This document shows, one piece after another, positions 8,307 through 16,893 of a stretch of 64,000 nucleotides of DNA. The notes under the pieces are model-generated. The model saw only the letters and a program-made list of their open reading frames with translations. It had not been told where the DNA came from and ran no database searches. The stretch's first letter is position 1. Each line of letters starts with the position of its first letter. The position numbers were made by a program, and so were the translations under genes. The DNA comes from Clostridia bacterium (GTDB lineage Bacteria > Bacillota > Clostridia > Oscillospirales > Acutalibacteraceae). The stretch lies in NCBI GenBank assembly GCA_017549105.1, contig JAFYVN010000011.1, forward strand, positions 1 through 64,000, read 5' to 3'.

Positions 8307-10934
8307 TTACCGATCCGACTTCGAAAATATTGCTTTGCCGATTTCACCCGTTATCAGAGGCACAAGCGAAAGAGCAATAACCGTTGCCCACTGCGCAGAA
8401 TTCATCGGAACAGTTCCGAAAACTTTTGCAAGCGGAGCGATAACAACAACAGCCGCCTGAAGAATCACACAAACAGCAACCGCAAGGTTCATCATCTTAT
8501 TGCCGAAAAATCCTGCCTTGTAAAGCGGTAAAGACGAGCGTGTGTTGACGGCGTGGATAATTTCGCAGAAACTGAGTGTGCAGAACGCCATTGTGCGTCC
8601 GAGTGATATTCCGTCATCCGCACCGAACATCAGATTTCCGATAAGATAAGCAAGAACCGTAAGGGTACCCACAAGCATACCTTCAAGTGAAATATCAATC
8701 CACAGTCCGTCGGAGAAAAAACCTTTTCGGGGTGAAACCGGCGGTCTTTTCATTATATCTTTTTCTGTTTTTTCTGTGCCGAGTGCCATTGCCGGAAGAG
8801 AATCTGTTACAAGATTTACCCACAGAAGCTGAATCGGTATCAGAGGAGGGGCAAGACCGAGAACGGATGCCGCAAACACCGCAAGAATTTCACCGATATT
8901 TGTGCCGAGCAAAAAATGCACAGCTTTTTTTATATTATCAAAAATACCTCTTCCCTGCTCAACCGCCTTGACTATAGTTGCAAAATTATCGTCGGTCAGT
9001 ATCATATCTGCCGCATTTTTGGCAACATCCGTGCCGCCCTTACCCATAGCACAACCGATATCTGCCGCTTTGAGTGCAGGTGCATCATTAACACCGTCGC
9101 CCGTCATTGCAACAATCTCGCCCTTTGCTCTGAATGCTTTGACGATTCTGACCTTGTGTTCAGGACTGACACGGGCAAAAACTCTGCAGTCTCCGATTGT
9201 CCGGACAAGAGTTTCGTCACTCATAAGGTCAAGCTCACTTCCCGTTACCGCACGCAGACCGTCATCAAGAATTCCGAGTTTTTTCGCAACCGCACAGGCG
9301 GTAACAATATGGTCGCCCGTAATCATAACGGGTATGATCCCCGCTTTTTTGCATGTTGCAACCGCCTTTGCCGCTTCGGGTCTCGGAGGGTCGGTCATTC
9401 CGATAAGTCCCGCAAACACAAAGTTTTTTTCTCCATTATCTGACGCTCCCGATGACACTCTGTAAGCAACGGCAATTACTCTGAGCGCATCCTTTGCCAT
9501 CTGTTCATTCTGAAGACTCACCCTTCTTCTGATGCTCTGAGTCATTGCGGTAACGCTTCCGTTAACAAGCACATATCCGCACAGCGGAAGAATCACATCG
9601 GGCGCACCCTTGGCTATAAGCCGAAATCCGCCGCCGAACGAATTCACCGTTGACATCATTTTGCGCTCGCTCGAAAACGGGTTTTCATACACTCTCGGGT
9701 ATTCTTTTTCAAAAGATGACACCTTTTCGCCCGCATCGTATGCGGCAGAAAAAATTGCGGTTTCGGTCGGATCGCCACTGTAAGTAACGGTTTTTCCTTT
9801 GCGTGAAACCCGCGAATTATTGCAGAGCGCACCCATAAGCAGAATTGCTCTGCCCTCTGAACTCCCCGTGTTTATCTCACCCGATGCATTACTTACACGG
9901 GTAACGGTCATTCGGTTCTGAGTAAGAGTTCCCGTTTTATCGGAACAAATAACAGTTGCAGCACCGAGGGTTTCAACTGCGGGCAGATGGCGGATAATTG
10001 CGTTGCTCTTTGCCATACGCTGAACACCCATCGAAAGCACGATGGTCACAATCGCCGGCAAACCTTCGGGGATGGCAGCAACTGCAAGACTCACCGAAAG
10101 CATAAACGACGGCAGTATCCCCGTTTTTCTTATTATTCCGAGCAAAAAAACAAAAACGCATATCACAAGAGCTCCGACTCCGAGCGCTTTTCCGATTTTG
10201 CCGAGGCGCTGCTGAAGCGGTGTCTGCGGTGATTCCTCGCTTGCAAGCAGATGCGCAATTTTGCCGACCTCGGTTGCCATTCCCGTTTCGGTCACAATCG
10301 CTTTGCAGTTGCCCGAAATAACCGTTGTTGATGAAAAAATCATATTTTTGCGTTCCGCAAGAGGACAAGCTTCGTTGTATACCGTTTCGGGATATTTTTC
10401 GCACGGTTCCGACTCACCCGTAAGCGCGCTCTCCTGAACCTTCAGCGAATTTGCTTCAATCAGCCTTGCATCGGCAGGAACCATATCTCCGCTTTCGAGC
10501 AACACAACATCACCCGGCACAAGCTCGGATGTATCAATTTTCTTTACTTTTCCCGAACGGATAACACACGCTGTGGGAGCGGACATTTTTTTGAGCGCAT
10601 CAATCGCCTTTTCTGCCTTTTGTTCCTGAAACACTCCGATTGCGGCATTAAGAACAACAATCATCAGAATCACAATCGGCTCAACAAAATCCCCGCTGCC
10701 GTCAACAAGGCTTGTCATAAACGAAATTATGCACGCTATGAATAAAATCACCACGCAGAAATCCGCAAACTGTGCAAAAAACCTGCGGATAAGCGATGCT
10801 TTTTTCTTGCCCTCCAAACAATTTTTACCGTATTTTTCAAGCCTTTTCCGTGCAACTGCATCGCTCAATCCGTTTGACATATCGCTTTTAAGCTCGTCAG
10901 CAGTGCGGTTTGCCGTTTTTGAATGCCAAAGCAT
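8307..10934 (-). CDS. P2-type cation-transporting ATPase (probably Ca2+)
   Basis: An 875-residue P-type ATPase. It has the phosphorylation motif DKTGTLT, actuator motif TGES, PEGLP in the fourth transmembrane helix, and hinge TGDGVNDAPALK. The N-terminal cation-ATPase domain and a C-terminal block of membrane helices are present. IPEGLPAIV and the lack of N-terminal CxxC metal-binding domains point to a Ca2+ pump of the SERCA/PMR1-like bacterial class rather than a heavy-metal pump. GGAGG precedes the ATG. It stands alone between the phosphatase and abrB-like genes. Confidence 0.92.
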   Translation of the reverse strand: MLWHSKTANRTADELKSDMSNGLSDAVARKRLEKYGKNCLEGKKKASLIRRFFAQFADFCVVILFIACIISFMTSLVDGSGDFVEPIVILMIVVLNAAIGVFQEQKAEKAIDALKKMSAPTACVIRSGKVKKIDTSELVPGDVVLLESGDMVPADARLIEANSLKVQESALTGESEPCEKYPETVYNEACPLAERKNMIFSSTTVISGNCKAIVTETGMATEVGKIAHLLASEESPQTPLQQRLGKIGKALGVGALVICVFVFLLGIIRKTGILPSFMLSVSLAVAAIPEGLPAIVTIVLSMGVQRMAKSNAIIRHLPAVETLGAATVICSDKTGTLTQNRMTVTRVSNASGEINTGSSEGRAILLMGALCNNSRVSRKGKTVTYSGDPTETAIFSAAYDAGEKVSSFEKEYPRVYENPFSSERKMMSTVNSFGGGFRLIAKGAPDVILPLCGYVLVNGSVTAMTQSIRRRVSLQNEQMAKDALRVIAVAYRVSSGASDNGEKNFVFAGLIGMTDPPRPEAAKAVATCKKAGIIPVMITGDHIVTACAVAKKLGILDDGLRAVTGSELDLMSDETLVRTIGDCRVFARVSPEHKVRIVKAFRAKGEIVAMTGDGVNDAPALKAADIGCAMGKGGTDVAKNAADMILTDDNFATIVKAVEQGRGIFDNIKKAVHFLLGTNIGEILAVFAASVLGLAPPLIPIQLLWVNLVTDSLPAMALGTEKTEKDIMKRPPVSPRKGFFSDGLWIDISLEGMLVGTLTVLAYLIGNLMFGADDGISLGRTMAFCTLSFCEIIHAVNTRSSLPLYKAGFFGNKMMNLAVAVCVILQAAVVVIAPLAKVFGTVPMNSAQWATVIALSLVPLITGEIGKAIFSKSDR

Positions 10935-10993
10935 TTTATTCCTCCCCGAATGTCAATTTTTTGAATTACTGTTCATATATATTCACTCGGGGA

Positions 10994-11028
10994 TAAAAAA
11001 ATCCCCCGGTCAACCGAAGTTGCCGGGA
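10994..11028 (-). terminator. Terminator of the AbrB-type gene
   Basis: On the minus strand a CCCGGCAAC/GTTG(A)CCGGG stem with a short TTCG loop is followed by seven T. Confidence 0.85.
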
Positions 11029-11039
11029 GAAAAGCGTTC

Positions 11040-11282
11040 TTATTCCGCTTTAAGCTTTTCAAGACAGCTTGCACAAATAAATTTGCCTTCAAACTCGTGA
11101 AGCTCTGACTCAGCCTTGCAGAAAATGCAATTGCTTACCGCTTTTTTTACAATAATCTGCTTGCCGTCTGAGAACAGTTCAACTGCACTTCCCTGCTCTA
11201 CAATGCCAAGCTCCTTTCTGATCTGCATAGGAATAACTATTCTTCCCACGCTGTCGATTTCTCGGATAAATCCTGCAAACAT
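11040..11282 (-). CDS. AbrB-family transition-state regulator with C-terminal zinc ribbon
   Basis: An 80-residue DNA-binding protein. The N-terminal half (GFIREIDSVGRIVIPMQIR) is the AbrB/SpoVT swapped-hairpin beta-barrel. The C-terminal half carries CIFCKAE and CASCLEK, a four-cysteine treble typical of AbrB paralogues in Clostridia. Its role is probably that of a growth-phase or sporulation-linked repressor. GGAGG precedes the ATG by 9 nt. It is divergent from spmAB, and a palindrome covers its promoter -35 box, consistent with self-repression or shared control. Confidence 0.9.
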   Translation of the reverse strand: MFAGFIREIDSVGRIVIPMQIRKELGIVEQGSAVELFSDGKQIIVKKAVSNCIFCKAESELHEFEGKFICASCLEKLKAE

Positions 11283-11326
11283 ATTTTTTTACCTCCATTT
11301 GCGGTTTTCCCGCTTGATTTAACTCT

Positions 11327-11355
11327 TTTATACCATATTTTGACATATTTGTCAA
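11327..11355 (-). promoter_or_regulatory. abrB-type promoter with palindromic -35 region
   Basis: Minus-strand TTGACA (11350-11355), a 17-bp spacer and TATAAA (11327-11332). The -35 box is half of the palindrome TTGACATATTTGTCAA (11340-11355); its other half is a TTGACA facing spmA on the + strand. The palindrome may be an operator controlling both directions. Confidence 0.65.
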
Positions 11356-11433
11356 TAGAATTAACATATTTTGTAAAAAATTCTTTTTTTCTTCAAATTT
11401 ATTCCTCAAATTAATAATGAAAGGAAACGGGTA

Positions 11434-12030
11434 ATGATAAACTACATCTGGGCAGGAATGATAATTTTTTCGGTCATCGCCGCTTTTTTCGGAGGTACGG
11501 CAGATGCGCTCACAACCGCAATCATATCGAGCGCATCGGACGCAGTTTCGCTGTGCATCCGTCTGGGCGGAACAATCTGTCTGTGGGGCGGACTTATGGA
11601 AATTGCAGAGCAATCGGGTCTTACGGGCGCAGTATGCAAATTGCTGTCACCGTTCCTCAGAATTGTTTTTCCCAAAATGGATATAAAAGGCAAAACCGCA
11701 AAGGCAATATCGATGAATGTTACCGCAAACCTTCTCGGGCTCGGAAATGCGGCAACTCCGCTCGGGCTTGAAGCAATGCAGCGCCTTCAATCGGAAAACA
11801 GTTCAAAAGAAAAAGCAAGCACGGATATGATAAAATTCGTTGTAATGAATTCGGCTGCATTTCATCTTATTCCGACCACCGTAGCGGCAATGCGCCAGGA
11901 TTACGGCAGTAAAAACCCATTTGAAATAATGCCCGCCTCTTGGATTTCATCGGCTTGCGCACTCACGGTCGGTCTTGTTTCGGCAAGCATTTTTATCAAG
12001 CTGTCGGAGGGGATAAAATGGAAAAATTAA
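11434..12030 (+). CDS. spmA: Spore maturation protein A
   Basis: A 198-residue membrane protein of the SpmA family, needed for core dehydration of spores in Bacillus. It starts MINYIWAGMIIFSVIAAFF and contains the conserved block NVTANLLGLGNAATPLGLEA and FVVMNSAAFHLIPTT. About four to five membrane segments are visible. It overlaps spmB by 13 nt. GAAAGGAAAC precedes the ATG. The pair is a good indicator that the organism, or its recent ancestors, forms endospores. Confidence 0.95.
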   Translation: MINYIWAGMIIFSVIAAFFGGTADALTTAIISSASDAVSLCIRLGGTICLWGGLMEIAEQSGLTGAVCKLLSPFLRIVFPKMDIKGKTAKAISMNVTANLLGLGNAATPLGLEAMQRLQSENSSKEKASTDMIKFVVMNSAAFHLIPTTVAAMRQDYGSKNPFEIMPASWISSACALTVGLVSASIFIKLSEGIKWKN

Positions 12031-12539
12031 CCTCTTATATCTTACCCGTCATAACCGCACTTATTATTATTTTCGGCATATCAAAGGGAATCAAGGTTTT
12101 TGACTGCTTTGTTGAAGGTGCTAAAAAAGGTTTTGACTCCGCAGTAAAACTTCTGCCGCCGCTGATGGGACTTGTTGTTGGAGTAACAATGCTTCGCCAA
12201 TCGGGTGCGCTTGAAATTATAACAAAAATGCTTCTTCCGCTCGCAAAACTAACAGGTATCCCTGCTGACGTGATGCCTCTGACGGTGCTCAGTCCGATAT
12301 CGGGAAGCGGTTCGCTGACGATGTTTGAACAAATTCTGAAAAACTTCGGTCCCGATTCTGCCGAAGGGAGGATTGCTTCGGTCATAATGGGTTCAACCGA
12401 AACAACTTTTTATGCCGTAACCGTCTATTTTGGCTCAGTAGGTATCAGAAAAAGCGGATGCACTGTTCCCGCCGCACTTCTTGCGGATATGACGAGCTTT
12501 ATTGTGTCCGCAATGACGGTTGCTCTTTTTTCTGACTGA
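12018..12539 (+). CDS. spmB: Spore maturation protein B
   Basis: A 173-residue partner of SpmA. Conserved parts are LLPPLMGLVVGVTMLRQSG, SPISGSGSLTMFE and MGSTETTFYAVTVYFG. The ATG at 12018 (MEKLTSYILP) has GGAGGGG 7 nt upstream inside spmA; a longer in-frame reading from 11940 is rejected because it lacks a ribosome-binding site and homologous sequence. SpmA and SpmB resemble nucleoside-transporter-like membrane proteins, and their exact transport activity is not known. Confidence 0.95.
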   Translation: MEKLTSYILPVITALIIIFGISKGIKVFDCFVEGAKKGFDSAVKLLPPLMGLVVGVTMLRQSGALEIITKMLLPLAKLTGIPADVMPLTVLSPISGSGSLTMFEQILKNFGPDSAEGRIASVIMGSTETTFYAVTVYFGSVGIRKSGCTVPAALLADMTSFIVSAMTVALFSD

Positions 12540-12643
12540 CAATATAATAAATTCCTGTTGAAATTTTATAATATTCGTGTTATAGTGTCTGTGTATGTGA
12601 AATAATTCGCATTGTTAAAATAAAATATAAGGCGGACATTGAT

Positions 12644-13492
12644 ATGATAGGAATTATTGATGTCGGCGGCGGCATGAGAGGTATTTACACGAGCGGTCTT
12701 TTCGATTATCTTATGGATAAGGGGATTTCGTTCAAATATTATCTCGGTGTTTCCTCCGGCAGCGCAAACCTCATCGCTTATGCGGCAGGACAAAGAGGAC
12801 GTACATACCGATTCTATACCAAGGATGCTTTCGACAAGAGCTTTATGGGTTTAGGCGCATATTTCAAAACCGGAATGATAATGAATCTTGACAGGATTTT
12901 TGCAAATCCGCTCGAAGGCGACAACGCTCCCGACTATGATTCATTTATGAAGGCTGATTTCAGATTCACAGCGGTTTCGACCCATATGAAAACACTCTCC
13001 CCCGCTTACTTTGGCAAAGAAGAACTCAAGCCCGATGACTTTACTGCGCTCAAAGCAGCTGCTGCAATGCCCGTTGCTTGCAGACATCCCATCAAATATA
13101 AGGGCGAGAGTTACTTCGACGGCGGTCTTTCCGACCCGATTCCCTATAAGAAAGCGTTTGAGGACGGCTGTGACAAAGTTATCGTCTGCATAACCAAACC
13201 CGAACACGAAAGAAAAACAATTCTTCCGTGGTATATAGTAAAGCCTCTTCTCATCCAATACCCCAATGTTGCGGATTCGGTGCTTGACCTTCACACAAAA
13301 TACAACGAAGGTGTTGACGGCGCCCTCAGACTTCAGGAAGAAGGTAAAGTGCTTGTTGTTGCTCCGAGAGAGTGCTTTGGAATCAACACCATCACACGTG
13401 ACCTTGACGGACTCAATAAACTTTATCAGCTCGGCTACGAAGACGGCAAAAAAATCGAAGAATTCGTTATTGCAAACGAACAGTATGTATAA
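12644..13492 (+). CDS. Patatin-like phospholipase
   Basis: A 282-residue cytoplasmic acyl hydrolase of the RssA/YjjU type. The oxyanion-hole motif GGGMRG (residues 8-13), the nucleophile elbow GVSSGSAN and the catalytic aspartate in DGGLSDP are all present, so the Ser-Asp dyad is intact. The likely activity is deacylation of phospholipids or lysophospholipids. It appears monocistronic, with AAGGCGG before the ATG. The 3' side leads into a structured non-coding element. Confidence 0.9.
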   Translation: MIGIIDVGGGMRGIYTSGLFDYLMDKGISFKYYLGVSSGSANLIAYAAGQRGRTYRFYTKDAFDKSFMGLGAYFKTGMIMNLDRIFANPLEGDNAPDYDSFMKADFRFTAVSTHMKTLSPAYFGKEELKPDDFTALKAAAAMPVACRHPIKYKGESYFDGGLSDPIPYKKAFEDGCDKVIVCITKPEHERKTILPWYIVKPLLIQYPNVADSVLDLHTKYNEGVDGALRLQEEGKVLVVAPRECFGINTITRDLDGLNKLYQLGYEDGKKIEEFVIANEQYV

Positions 13493-13523
13493 AATTAAGG
13501 GGATAGGAACAAAAGATGCAGAA

Positions 13524-13609
13524 CGGACAAACTGAGCAATAACAAGGATCAGCCTTGTTATGCCTGCCCGAAGGCGTACAAAAGTACGTCGAGCGGCGAA
13601 GTTTGTTCG
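13524..13609. ncRNA. Structured element with three-way-junction fold
   Basis: CGGACAAACT (13524-13533) and AGTTTGTTCG (13600-13609) form a 10-bp closing stem. Inside are a 9-bp hairpin ATAACAAGG/CCTTGTTAT and an imperfect longer hairpin tipped by CGTAC-AAAA-GTACG. A T-rich tract (ATTATTTTTCTTTATTTTT) follows 12 nt later. It lies directly downstream of the patatin gene. It could be a small structured RNA, the end of the patatin transcript, or another palindromic repeat family; one copy in the window does not decide. Confidence 0.45.
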
Positions 13610-13658
13610 TAGCATAAAACATTATTTTTCTTTATTTTTAACTTTTGAGAAAATTTCA

Positions 13659-13694
13659 GGGTTCTTCGGGATGTTAATTCATTCCTGTAGAACC
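13659..13694. other. Stable hairpin upstream of the micro-lipoprotein
   Basis: AGGGTTCTTCGGGATG and CATTCCTGTAGAACCCT pair around a 6-nt loop TTAATT. There is no long T-run after it, so it is not a classic terminator. Its role is unknown. Confidence 0.5.
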
Positions 13695-13750
13695 CTTTGT
13701 CATATATTGTTTTATGCGGTCTGCGCTTTTTTTACATCCCCTCTTAATAA

Positions 13751-13799
13751 AATCTTAGAGATTTTCCCCCTTTAATCTTAGAAATTAAACCGTTATAAT
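13751..13799 (+). promoter_or_regulatory. Putative promoter with direct-repeat operator
   Basis: Two direct repeats AATCTTAGARATT lie at 13751-13763 and 13774-13786, 23 bp apart (about two helical turns). They are followed by TATAAT at 13794-13799, 40 nt before the micro-lipoprotein ATG. There is no good -35 box, which fits an activator-dependent promoter bound at the repeats. Confidence 0.5.
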
Positions 13800-13838
13800 A
13801 CAGACATAACATAAAACAAAACACAGGGGGACAAAAAA

Positions 13839-13943
13839 ATGATACTTTTTAAATTCTTTGCAGTTGTTATTCTTTCACTCACTCTTGCCGCTTGCGTGCT
13901 TTCAGGTCAGGAAGAGATTGCCGAAGCTGAAGAAGCAGCATAA
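13839..13943 (+). CDS. 34-residue micro-lipoprotein
   Basis: A very small open frame supported by several independent signals. AGGGGG stands 10 nt before the ATG. The product has a basic/hydrophobic N-terminus (MILFKFFAVVILS), then a good lipobox LTLAAC, predicting cleavage before Cys19. The mature peptide would be only 16 residues, acidic at the end (EEIAEAEEAA). A TATAAT with two direct repeats lies upstream and a strong terminator downstream, so it is a complete small transcription unit. No family is recognised. It could alternatively be a signal peptide releasing a peptide pheromone, as lipoprotein signal peptides do in enterococci. Confidence 0.65.
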   Translation: MILFKFFAVVILSLTLAACVLSGQEEIAEAEEAA

Positions 13944-13980
13944 AGTGTAAAATCAAAACGCAACTTTCCGGGCAACCAAA

Positions 13981-14014
13981 AACCCACTCTCGATTGAGAG
14001 TGGGTTCTTTTTTT
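13981..14014. terminator. Bidirectional terminator, micro-lipoprotein / rpsU
   Basis: A perfect 11-bp stem AACCCACTCTC/GAGAGTGGGTT with loop GATT. Eight T follow on the + strand and five on the minus strand. Confidence 0.9.
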
Positions 14015-14025
14015 GTAAGATTTAA

Positions 14026-14202
14026 TTATTTAAACTTACGCTTACGAGCAGCCTCTGACTTCTTCTTTCTCTTAACCGAAGGCTTCTCATAGTGTTCTCT
14101 TTTGCGAACCTCCTGGATAACGCCGTCTCTTGAAGTCTGTCTTTTGAATCTTCTGAGAGCGTTCTCGAGTGACTCGCCTTCCTTAACTTTTACCTGACTC
14201 AA
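14026..14202 (-). CDS. rpsU: Ribosomal protein bS21
   Basis: A 58-residue basic protein of the small ribosomal subunit, reading (M)[18 protein letters not shown] and continuing [20 protein letters not shown] to a Lys/Arg-rich tail. The start is a TTG at 14202, with GGGAGGG 7 nt upstream and no ATG in reach. The length is standard for Firmicutes bS21. It is transcribed separately from leuS upstream, with a 112-nt gap between them. The bidirectional terminator follows. Confidence 0.95.
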   Translation of the reverse strand: MSQVKVKEGESLENALRRFKRQTSRDGVIQEVRKREHYEKPSVKRKKKSEAARKRKFK

Positions 14203-14314
14203 TGTATTCCCTCCCCTCGTCTAAATACAGGGACTAATTTTCATAGCTTGTTGACTATTATACAATAACTGATACCTGCTTGTCAACCTTAAATATATGA
14301 ATTTTTTGCAACAA

Positions 14315-16738
14315 TTACGGTTTGACAACGATATTTACAAGTCTTCCCTTGACATAAAGCTCTTTAACGATTGTCATACCGTTTATTGCTTCTGCAATCT
14401 TATCAAGTGCCTTCGCAGCGGCAAGAGCCTCTTCCTGGGTTGCTTCAGCGGCAATAACGAGCTTCTCTCTTACCTTGCCGTTAATCTGAACAGCAATTTC
14501 AACCTCGTCATCAACGCACTTTGCTTCGTCGTATGTGGGCCAGCTTTCGAATGCGATTGTTTCGCTATGACCGAGCATCTCCCAGATTTCTTCGCAGATA
14601 TGGGGTGCGATGGGGCTGAGCACTCTGATGAATCCCTCTGCAAATTCCTTGGGACAGCTGTCTGCCTTATAAAGCGCATTGACAAAAATCATCATCTGGC
14701 TGATTGCTGTGTTGAAAGCAAGGTGTTCAAAGTCTGTTGTAACCTTACGGATTGTAACATTATAGATTTTTTCAAGCTCGGCATATTTGCTGTCATTTAT
14801 CTTTGATTCGTCGGTGAAGAAGTTCCACACTCTTAAAAGGAAACGCTTTGCGCCTTCAACACCCTGATTGCTCCAGGGCTTTGAAGCTTCAAGGGGGCCC
14901 ATGAACATTTCGTAAAGACGGAGTGTATCAGCACCGTAGTCACGGACAATATCCGACGGATTTACAACGTATTCAGGGAATCTCTTACCCATCTTGATGC
15001 CGTTTGAACCGAGGATCATACCCTGGTGAACAAGCTTTTTGAAAGGCTCTTTAACAGGTGAAACACCCTCGTTATATAAGAATCTGTTCCAGATTCTTGA
15101 ATACATAAGATGACCTACTGCGTGTTCGGGACCGCCGACATAAAGGTCAACGGGAAGCCAATGTTTGAGAAGTTCGGGGTCGCAGATTGCCTTGTCGTTA
15201 TTCGGGTCTATATATCTCATAAAATACCAGCTTGAACCTGCCGAACCGGGCATTGTTGAAGTTTCACGCTTGCCTTTAACACCGTTTTTCTCAACAAATT
15301 TCCATTCCTCTGCATTTTCAAGAGGTGCCTGACCGTTTTTGCCTTTGTATTCCTCAAGTTCGGGAAGAACAAGCGGAAGTTCATCATCATCAAGAGCATG
15401 GATTTCTCCGTCATCGGTATAATAAACGGGAACGGGTTCGCCCCAGTAACGCTGTCTTGCAAAAATCCATTCACGGAAATGATAGTTAACCTTTCTCTTG
15501 GCAACGCCCATCTTCTCGAGCTTCTGAGTGATTGCTTCCTTTGCTTCCTCAACGGTAAGACCTGTAAATTCTTCTGAATTGATAAGCTTGCATCCCTTAC
15601 CAAGATAACCGCCCTTTTCAAAAGCACACTCGGAAACATCTGCACCGTCAACAACCTGAATCATGGGAATGTTATGTACTACCGCATATTCAAAGTCACG
15701 CTGGTCGTGACTGGGAACCGCCATAACAGCACCCGTGCCGTAGCTTGCAAGAACAAAGTCACCGATATAAACGGGAACTTCCTTGCCGTTTACGGGGTTT
15801 ATTGCATATATGCCTTTAAGAGGACAGCCCGACTTTGTCTTGTTGAGATCGGTACGGTCCATATCAGACTTTTTAACGGTTTCCTGGATATAAGCATTAA
15901 CTTCGTCTTTATTTTCGATTCTCGGCATAAGGCTCTTGACAAGGTCACCGTCGGGAGCCATAACCATAAAGGTTATACCGTATATAGTTTCAATACAGGT
16001 TGTGAAAATTGAGAATTTGCCTCCGCCTACAAGCTGGAATTCCACCTCAACACCGGTGCTCTTTCCTATCCAATGGCGCTGCATATCCTTTGTTGACTCA
16101 GGCCAGTCTATTTCATTAAGGCCGTCAAGAAGCTCTTCGGCAAATGCAACCTGGTCGATAACCCACTGCTTCATATTCTTACGGACTACGGGATATCCGC
16201 CGCGCTCGCTCTTGCCGTCAATAACCTCATCGTTGGCAAGAACTGTGCCAAGCTCCTCACACCAGTTAACGGGAATATCAACAAGCTTTGCATAGCCTTT
16301 GAGATAAAGCTGCTTGAAAATCCACTGTGTCCACTTATAGTATGAGGGATCTGAAGTAGCAATCATCTTTGACCAGTCATAGTCAAAGCCGAGCTCTTTA
16401 AGCTGTTTGGAGAAAGTCTGGATGTTCTCCTGAGTAAATCCGTTGGGATGATGACCTGTTTTAACGGCATACTGCTCTGCAGGCAGACCGAACGAGTCAT
16501 AACCCATAGGATGAAGAACATTGTAACCCTGCATTCTCTTCATTCTTGAAACAATATCCGTAGCTGTATAGCCTTCGGGATGACCTGCGTGAAGACCTAC
16601 GCCTGAGGGATAAGGGAACATATCGAGAACATAATATTTGGGTTTTGAAAAGTCCCAAACATCGGTTTTGAATGTTTCGTTATCTTCCCAATATTTCTGC
16701 CACTTTTTTTCTATATTAGCGTAATCATAATGAGCCAT
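14315..16738 (-). CDS. leuS: Leucyl-tRNA synthetase
   Basis: An 807-residue class Ia synthetase charging tRNA(Leu). The first block reads MFPYPSGVGLHAGHPEGYT, containing the HIGH-equivalent HAGH. An editing domain is inserted between the Rossmann halves, and a C-terminal anticodon/leucine-specific region follows. The KMSKS loop is altered: the text is SNGIKMGKRFPEYVVNPSDI, i.e. KMGKR. The surrounding YGADTLRLYEMFMGPLEASKPW is otherwise well conserved, so the gene is intact. No T-box leader is visible upstream, where a heptad-repeat element occupies most of the gap to rsfS. Confidence 0.97.
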   Translation of the reverse strand: MAHYDYANIEKKWQKYWEDNETFKTDVWDFSKPKYYVLDMFPYPSGVGLHAGHPEGYTATDIVSRMKRMQGYNVLHPMGYDSFGLPAEQYAVKTGHHPNGFTQENIQTFSKQLKELGFDYDWSKMIATSDPSYYKWTQWIFKQLYLKGYAKLVDIPVNWCEELGTVLANDEVIDGKSERGGYPVVRKNMKQWVIDQVAFAEELLDGLNEIDWPESTKDMQRHWIGKSTGVEVEFQLVGGGKFSIFTTCIETIYGITFMVMAPDGDLVKSLMPRIENKDEVNAYIQETVKKSDMDRTDLNKTKSGCPLKGIYAINPVNGKEVPVYIGDFVLASYGTGAVMAVPSHDQRDFEYAVVHNIPMIQVVDGADVSECAFEKGGYLGKGCKLINSEEFTGLTVEEAKEAITQKLEKMGVAKRKVNYHFREWIFARQRYWGEPVPVYYTDDGEIHALDDDELPLVLPELEEYKGKNGQAPLENAEEWKFVEKNGVKGKRETSTMPGSAGSSWYFMRYIDPNNDKAICDPELLKHWLPVDLYVGGPEHAVGHLMYSRIWNRFLYNEGVSPVKEPFKKLVHQGMILGSNGIKMGKRFPEYVVNPSDIVRDYGADTLRLYEMFMGPLEASKPWSNQGVEGAKRFLLRVWNFFTDESKINDSKYAELEKIYNVTIRKVTTDFEHLAFNTAISQMMIFVNALYKADSCPKEFAEGFIRVLSPIAPHICEEIWEMLGHSETIAFESWPTYDEAKCVDDEVEIAVQINGKVREKLVIAAEATQEEALAAAKALDKIAEAINGMTIVKELYVKGRLVNIVVKP

Positions 16739-16774
16739 TTTGATTCAGCTTCCTTTCAAATTCAACCTTATAGT

Positions 16775-16888
16775 AAATGAAAAATTAATAATGAAGAATG
16801 AATAAATTCGGAAGGGCTTTGCCCTTACCAATTATAATAAGCGTCGCAGACCCTTAATTACTCATTACTCACTTTTCATTATTCATTT
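16775..16888. repeat. Heptad-repeat palindromic element, copy 1
   Basis: The left side is four 7-bp units (AAATGAA AAATTAA TAATGAA GAATGAA, 16775-16802). A core hairpin GAAGGGCTTTGCCCTTACC and the conserved text GCGTCGCAGACCCTTAA follow. The right side is five heptads (TTAATTA CTCATTA CTCACTT TTCATTA TTCATTT, 16854-16888) complementary to the left ones. Related copies are at 25434, 33361, 37041 and 38418. Confidence 0.7.
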
Positions 16889-16893
16889 GATTT

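Noticed and set aside
12941-13615. 224-residue minus frame over patatin
   Set aside because: It is antisense to the patatin gene and extends into the structured element; no start signal.
16775-16888. CRISPR-like repeat array
   Set aside because: The units are 7 bp without spacers, and no cas genes are present.
16739-16893. T-box leader for leuS
   Set aside because: No specifier hairpin or TGGNACC-type T-box sequence is visible; the region is a heptad-repeat element.
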